8,796 nt of DNA from an uncultured Clostridia bacterium (GTDB lineage: Bacteria > Bacillota > Clostridia > TANB77 > CAG-508). The stretch is from the NCBI GenBank assembly GCA_944393345.1, contig CALXZW010000053.1:1-8796 (forward strand). The letters are read 5' to 3'. A program made the position numbers and the translations under genes. The notes under the pieces are model-generated. The model saw only the letters and a list, made by a program, of their open reading frames with translations, did no database searches and was not told the DNA's origin. Below, piece after piece: positions 6,133 through 8,796 of this stretch. Position 1 is the stretch's first letter. Each line of letters begins with the position of its first letter.

Positions 6133-6561
6133 ATGGATAGTCCTGGATATATTTTAAATGAAATTAATAAAGGTATAAAAATGGGAATGGATTCTATATC
6201 AACAGTAGCTGAAAAAATTCAAGATGATCGTTTCAAAAAAGATCTGAAATATCAATATGATAAATATAATGAAATTTTAAATAAGGTTAATGACGAACTT
6301 GATAATTATGACGATTTTCCAAAAGAATTAAATCCTATGCAAAAAGCAATAGGCTGGATGGGAATTCAACTTAATGCTTTAGATAATAAAAGCAATTCTA
6401 AAATTTCAGAAATGATGCTTCAAGGAATAAATATGGGAATTATTGAAGGTGTTAAACTTAAAAATCATAATCCTGATGCTCCTGAAAATGTAAAAAACAT
6501 TTTAACTGAATTTATTCAATTCCAAGAAAATACTGTTAACCAATTAAAAAAATATTTATAG
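6133..6561 (+). CDS. Conserved-looking small all-helical protein of unknown function
   Basis: This is the only plus-strand gene. It encodes 142 residues with no signal peptide, membrane segment or cysteine. The sequence reads as about four amphipathic helices: roughly 5-26, 30-58, 67-108 (containing MGIQLNALDNKSNSKISEMM) and 114-142. The pattern suggests a four-helix bundle like ferritin-like or rubrerythrin-fold proteins, but I see no clear paired E/ExxH iron ligands, so no enzymatic role is claimed. Similar hypothetical proteins with a MGIQ-N-DKSNSK-GxNMGII core seem familiar from clostridia, from memory only. ATG 6133 has AAAGGA eight bases upstream. The gene is divergent from dps, converges on hemW and has its own strong terminator, so it is an independent transcription unit. 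Confidence 0.85.
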   Translation: MDSPGYILNEINKGIKMGMDSISTVAEKIQDDRFKKDLKYQYDKYNEILNKVNDELDNYDDFPKELNPMQKAIGWMGIQLNALDNKSNSKISEMMLQGINMGIIEGVKLKNHNPDAPENVKNILTEFIQFQENTVNQLKKYL

Positions 6562-6566
6562 TTTTT

Positions 6567-6610
6567 AGAAGATAACTTTAATGTTAATTTTAAAGTTATC
6601 TTCTTTATTT
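6567..6610 (+). terminator. Rho-independent terminator of the plus-strand helical-protein gene
   Basis: A perfect 15-bp inverted repeat (6567-6581 with 6590-6604) encloses an 8-nt loop and is followed by TTATTTT. It starts six bases after the TAG stop of the plus-strand gene. The U-rich tract is present only in the plus direction. On the minus strand the stem is followed by an A run, so it is a poor terminator for the converging hemW transcript. Confidence 0.85.
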
Positions 6611-6616
6611 TACTAA

Positions 6617-7801
6617 TTAAATAAATTCTTCCCATACTATATTAGCTAAATCTAAACCTCTATTTGTTAATTTTATATTATCACCATCAATAACAATTAA
6701 TTCTTCATCTGCTAATTTATTTAAAGAATTTTTAAAAATATATATTGGGTTATTTATAAATTTTTCTTTAAATTTAGAAATACTTATTCCATCTATTTTT
6801 CTTAGACCTAATAACATATATTCCTTCATTTTATCTTCTTTAGTTTGAATTTCTTCCATATTATATATTTTATTATTTTTTATAAATCTTTCTTTATCTA
6901 ATTCATATTTATTTTCTATGTTTTTAATATTTTCTATATATTGTTTTACATTAATTGTATTTGAATATCTTATATCATTTAAATATGAATGTGCTGCTAC
7001 TCCCAATCCAATATATTCTTTTTGATTCCAACAATTAATATTATGTTTAGACTCCATTCCTATTTTGGCAAAATTTGAAATTTCATAATGTTTATATCCA
7101 CTTAATTCTAATTTATCTTTAACATACCAATACATTTGCCTTTCTTTTTCTTCATTTGGCAAATACAATATTTTTTGTTCTATTAACTTTTCTAATTTTG
7201 TATTTTCTTCAAGAATTAGCGAATATACACTTATATGTGTAGGTTTCAATTCTACTACTTCTTTTATAGAACTATTAATATCTTCTATTGTTTGATTTGG
7301 TAATCCTATCATTAAATCAACATTAATATTCTCATATCCTAAATCTTTAGCAATTTTATATGTTTGCAGAAATTCTTGATTTGTATGTATTCTTCCTATT
7401 TGTTTTAGCAATTTGTCATTTGTTGTTTGTAATCCAATACTTAATCTGTTTATTCCTACATTTTTATATTTTTGTACTTTTTCTTTTATAACAGTTCCTG
7501 GATTTACCTCTATTGTTATTTCTATATTTTCAAATTTAGTTTCATTATCTTTAATTTTATTTTTTATTTGTTCTATTATCTCTATTATGTATTGACTGTC
7601 TATATATGAAGGTGTTCCACCTCCTATATATATTGTTGTTACATTATAATTTTCTAAATTGTATAAATCCAACTCTTTTTTAATGCTATTTATATATTCT
7701 CTTACTAATTCTGTATTTGTATAAGAAATAAAATCACAATAATAACATTTTTGTTTACAATATGGTATATGTATATATATTCCTAGTTCTTTTTTACTCA
7801 T
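6617..7801 (-). CDS. hemW: HemW, radical-SAM-family heme chaperone
   Basis: The protein has 394 residues, close to the family norm of about 375-390. HemW binds heme and a [4Fe-4S] cluster and is thought to deliver heme to respiratory proteins; it is often misannotated as oxygen-independent coproporphyrinogen III oxidase. The cluster motif is C15-x3-C19-x2-C22 inside HIPYCKQKCYYCDF. The Asp-Phe after the third cysteine, and the lack of the extra cysteine of true HemN, point to HemW. GGGTPS at 60-65, IEVNPGT, RLSIGLQT and NVDLMIGLPNQT follow in family order, and a HemN_C-type winged domain (MLLGLRKIDG onward) ends the protein. The ATG has AGGAG seven bases upstream and lies 20 nt after whiA, so the two are probably cotranscribed. 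In many Firmicutes hemW sits directly before hrcA; here two genes intervene. Confidence 0.95.
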   Translation of the reverse strand: MSKKELGIYIHIPYCKQKCYYCDFISYTNTELVREYINSIKKELDLYNLENYNVTTIYIGGGTPSYIDSQYIIEIIEQIKNKIKDNETKFENIEITIEVNPGTVIKEKVQKYKNVGINRLSIGLQTTNDKLLKQIGRIHTNQEFLQTYKIAKDLGYENINVDLMIGLPNQTIEDINSSIKEVVELKPTHISVYSLILEENTKLEKLIEQKILYLPNEEKERQMYWYVKDKLELSGYKHYEISNFAKIGMESKHNINCWNQKEYIGLGVAAHSYLNDIRYSNTINVKQYIENIKNIENKYELDKERFIKNNKIYNMEEIQTKEDKMKEYMLLGLRKIDGISISKFKEKFINNPIYIFKNSLNKLADEELIVIDGDNIKLTNRGLDLANIVWEEFI

Positions 7802-7821
7802 TATTTCTCCTATTTTACTTA

Positions 7822-8698
7822 TTATATTTCACTTGCTATTTGAATTATTTTTTTTAATCTATAATTTACACCTGATTTGCCTAATGGATTTTTTAACTTT
7901 TTTCCTAAATCTATTAATGACATATTAGGATTTTCTAATCTTAAGATTGCTATTTCTTTTAGATTTTCATCTAAGTTATTAAACTTTCCTGACTTTTGTA
8001 ATCTTCTTATTGCTGTTATTTGTTCTACAGAAGCATTTATTGTTTTATTTAGATTAGCAGTTTCACAATTCACTAATCTATTAACTTTCCCTCTCATTTC
8101 TTTTTTTATTCTTATATCTTCAAACTCTAGCACTGCTTTAGAAGCACCTATCAATGCTAAAAATTTTGATATTTCTTCTCCTTCTTTTATATAAAAAGAA
8201 TACTTATTATTATTTTCTAAAGTTTTAACAATTATTCCTAATAATTTTAAAATTTGTATAACATTATATAAATTTTCTTTGTCTTTAATTCCAACTTCTA
8301 AATGATATTGTTGTTCAGGATTATTTATTGAGCCAGCACCTAGGAAACATCCTCTTATTAATGATCTTAAATTTTCTTCTTTTATATCTTTTACATTTTC
8401 ATTCAAATATATTTTTTCATTCTTTATTTCTATATTATCTATTTTAGGTGCTCTAAATGTTATAACAAAATTTTTCCCGCACCACTTCTATGTTGTAATC
8501 TATATTTAAATTTGATAATAATTTAGCAAACCTATTTATGTTATAATCACTTTCTGTTGAAAATTTTATTTTTGAATTTTTAATTATTGTTATATTACTA
8601 GAAATCAAGTAGCCAATTAATTCATATTTTACCAATTCTTTATTAGTTAAATTATTATTTTTATTTAACTCTTGTTTTACATTTGTAGAAAATGACAT
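7822..8698 (-). pseudogene. whiA: WhiA-type DNA-binding regulator, broken by a one-base frameshift
   Basis: WhiA is a conserved Gram-positive DNA-binding protein with a LAGLIDADG-like domain and a C-terminal helix-turn-helix, linked to sporulation in actinomycetes and to division and chromosome segregation in Bacillus. The start is ATG 8698, reading MSFSTNVKQEL as in the family, with AAAGGAGG four bases upstream; TTG 8713 lies before that site. The first frame runs to TAG at 8455-8453. The second frame, shifted by one, carries GCFLGAGSINNP, the family hallmark NRLVNCETANLNKT, and the C-terminal LGKSGVNYRLKKI. The frames join in 8456-8487. Removing one base, for example an A from the A5 run at 8475-8471 or a G from 8478-8476, gives one protein of about 291 residues, slightly short of the usual 300-315. 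Without repair it splits into about 8453-8698 and 7822-8406. A sequencing error, a real mutation or frameshifting could explain it. Family identity is secure. Confidence 0.9.
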
Positions 8699-8702
8699 AG
8701 TG

Positions 8703-8710
8703 CCTCCTTT
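8703..8710 (-). promoter_or_regulatory. whiA ribosome binding site
   Basis: The minus strand reads AAAGGAGG, a full match to the anti-Shine-Dalgarno sequence, four bases before ATG 8698. It decides the whiA start at MSFS and rules out the in-frame TTG at 8713, which lies upstream of it. Confidence 0.85.
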
Positions 8711-8718
8711 CAATACTC

Positions 8719-8796
8719 TTAATTTAGTTGTGTTACAATAATTCTATCATTCCCATATAAATCTTTTTTAGAATATGTATTAAAATATTTACCATC
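8719..8796 (-). CDS. 3' tail of an unidentified upstream gene (partial)
   Basis: The minus strand is open from the window edge for 25 codons and ends in TAA at 8721-8719, 20 nt before the whiA start. The visible tail begins DGKYFNTYSK and ends DRIIVTQLN. Its composition looks protein-like, and the short gap to whiA fits an operon. In many Firmicutes the gene before whiA is yvcK/glmR, but I do not recognise this tail as the end of that protein. A 25-codon open frame can also occur by chance in A+T-rich DNA. The assignment as a real gene end is therefore tentative, and no function is proposed. Confidence 0.35.
   Translation of the reverse strand, partial: DGKYFNTYSKKDLYGNDRIIVTQLN

Noticed and set aside
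1..8796. CRISPR arrays, tRNA or rRNA genes, insertion sequences, phage genes
   Set aside because: No regularly spaced repeats, cloverleaf-like sequences, transposase motifs or terminal inverted repeats were seen on either strand.

Overview
The window is a very A+T-rich piece of a Gram-positive (Firmicutes) chromosome, most likely from a low-GC clostridial lineage. The evidence is the CIRCE/HrcA-controlled order hrcA-grpE-dnaK-dnaJ, a Gram-positive-type DnaK without the extra nucleotide-binding-domain insert, a WhiA homologue, and AAGGAGG-type ribosome binding sites. TAA, TAG and TGA all end genes here, so the standard bacterial code applies. The species cannot be named from this sequence.

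All genes but one are on the minus strand, so the transcription order runs from the high coordinates down. Region 1 (8796-6617) holds a 25-codon tail of an unidentified gene, then whiA and hemW, spaced 20 nt apart. whiA is broken by a one-base frameshift near 8471-8478. Region 2 (6604-5496) looks like an accessory insert between hemW and hrcA. It has a plus-strand gene for a small all-helical protein of unknown function, with its own terminator, and a divergent Dps-type ferritin with its own terminator. Region 3 (5469-41) is the class I heat-shock operon: a promoter with one near-perfect and one degenerate CIRCE operator, then hrcA, grpE, an unexpected CYTH-domain (triphosphate tunnel) gene, dnaK and dnaJ. 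The CYTH gene keeps one frame over its full length but has an in-frame TAA at codon 53.

HrcA represses the operon by binding CIRCE. DnaK, DnaJ and GrpE form the Hsp70 folding machine, which is ATPase, J-domain cochaperone and nucleotide exchange factor respectively. Dps stores iron and protects DNA from peroxide, and HemW is a radical-SAM-family heme chaperone, so the neighbourhood has a stress and iron/heme flavour.

I found no new defence, mobile or RNA system. The points most worth checking are the double CIRCE arrangement, the CYTH gene inside the dnaK operon with its premature stop, the whiA frameshift, and the unknown helical protein beside dps. There is no gene-free stretch longer than 300 bases.
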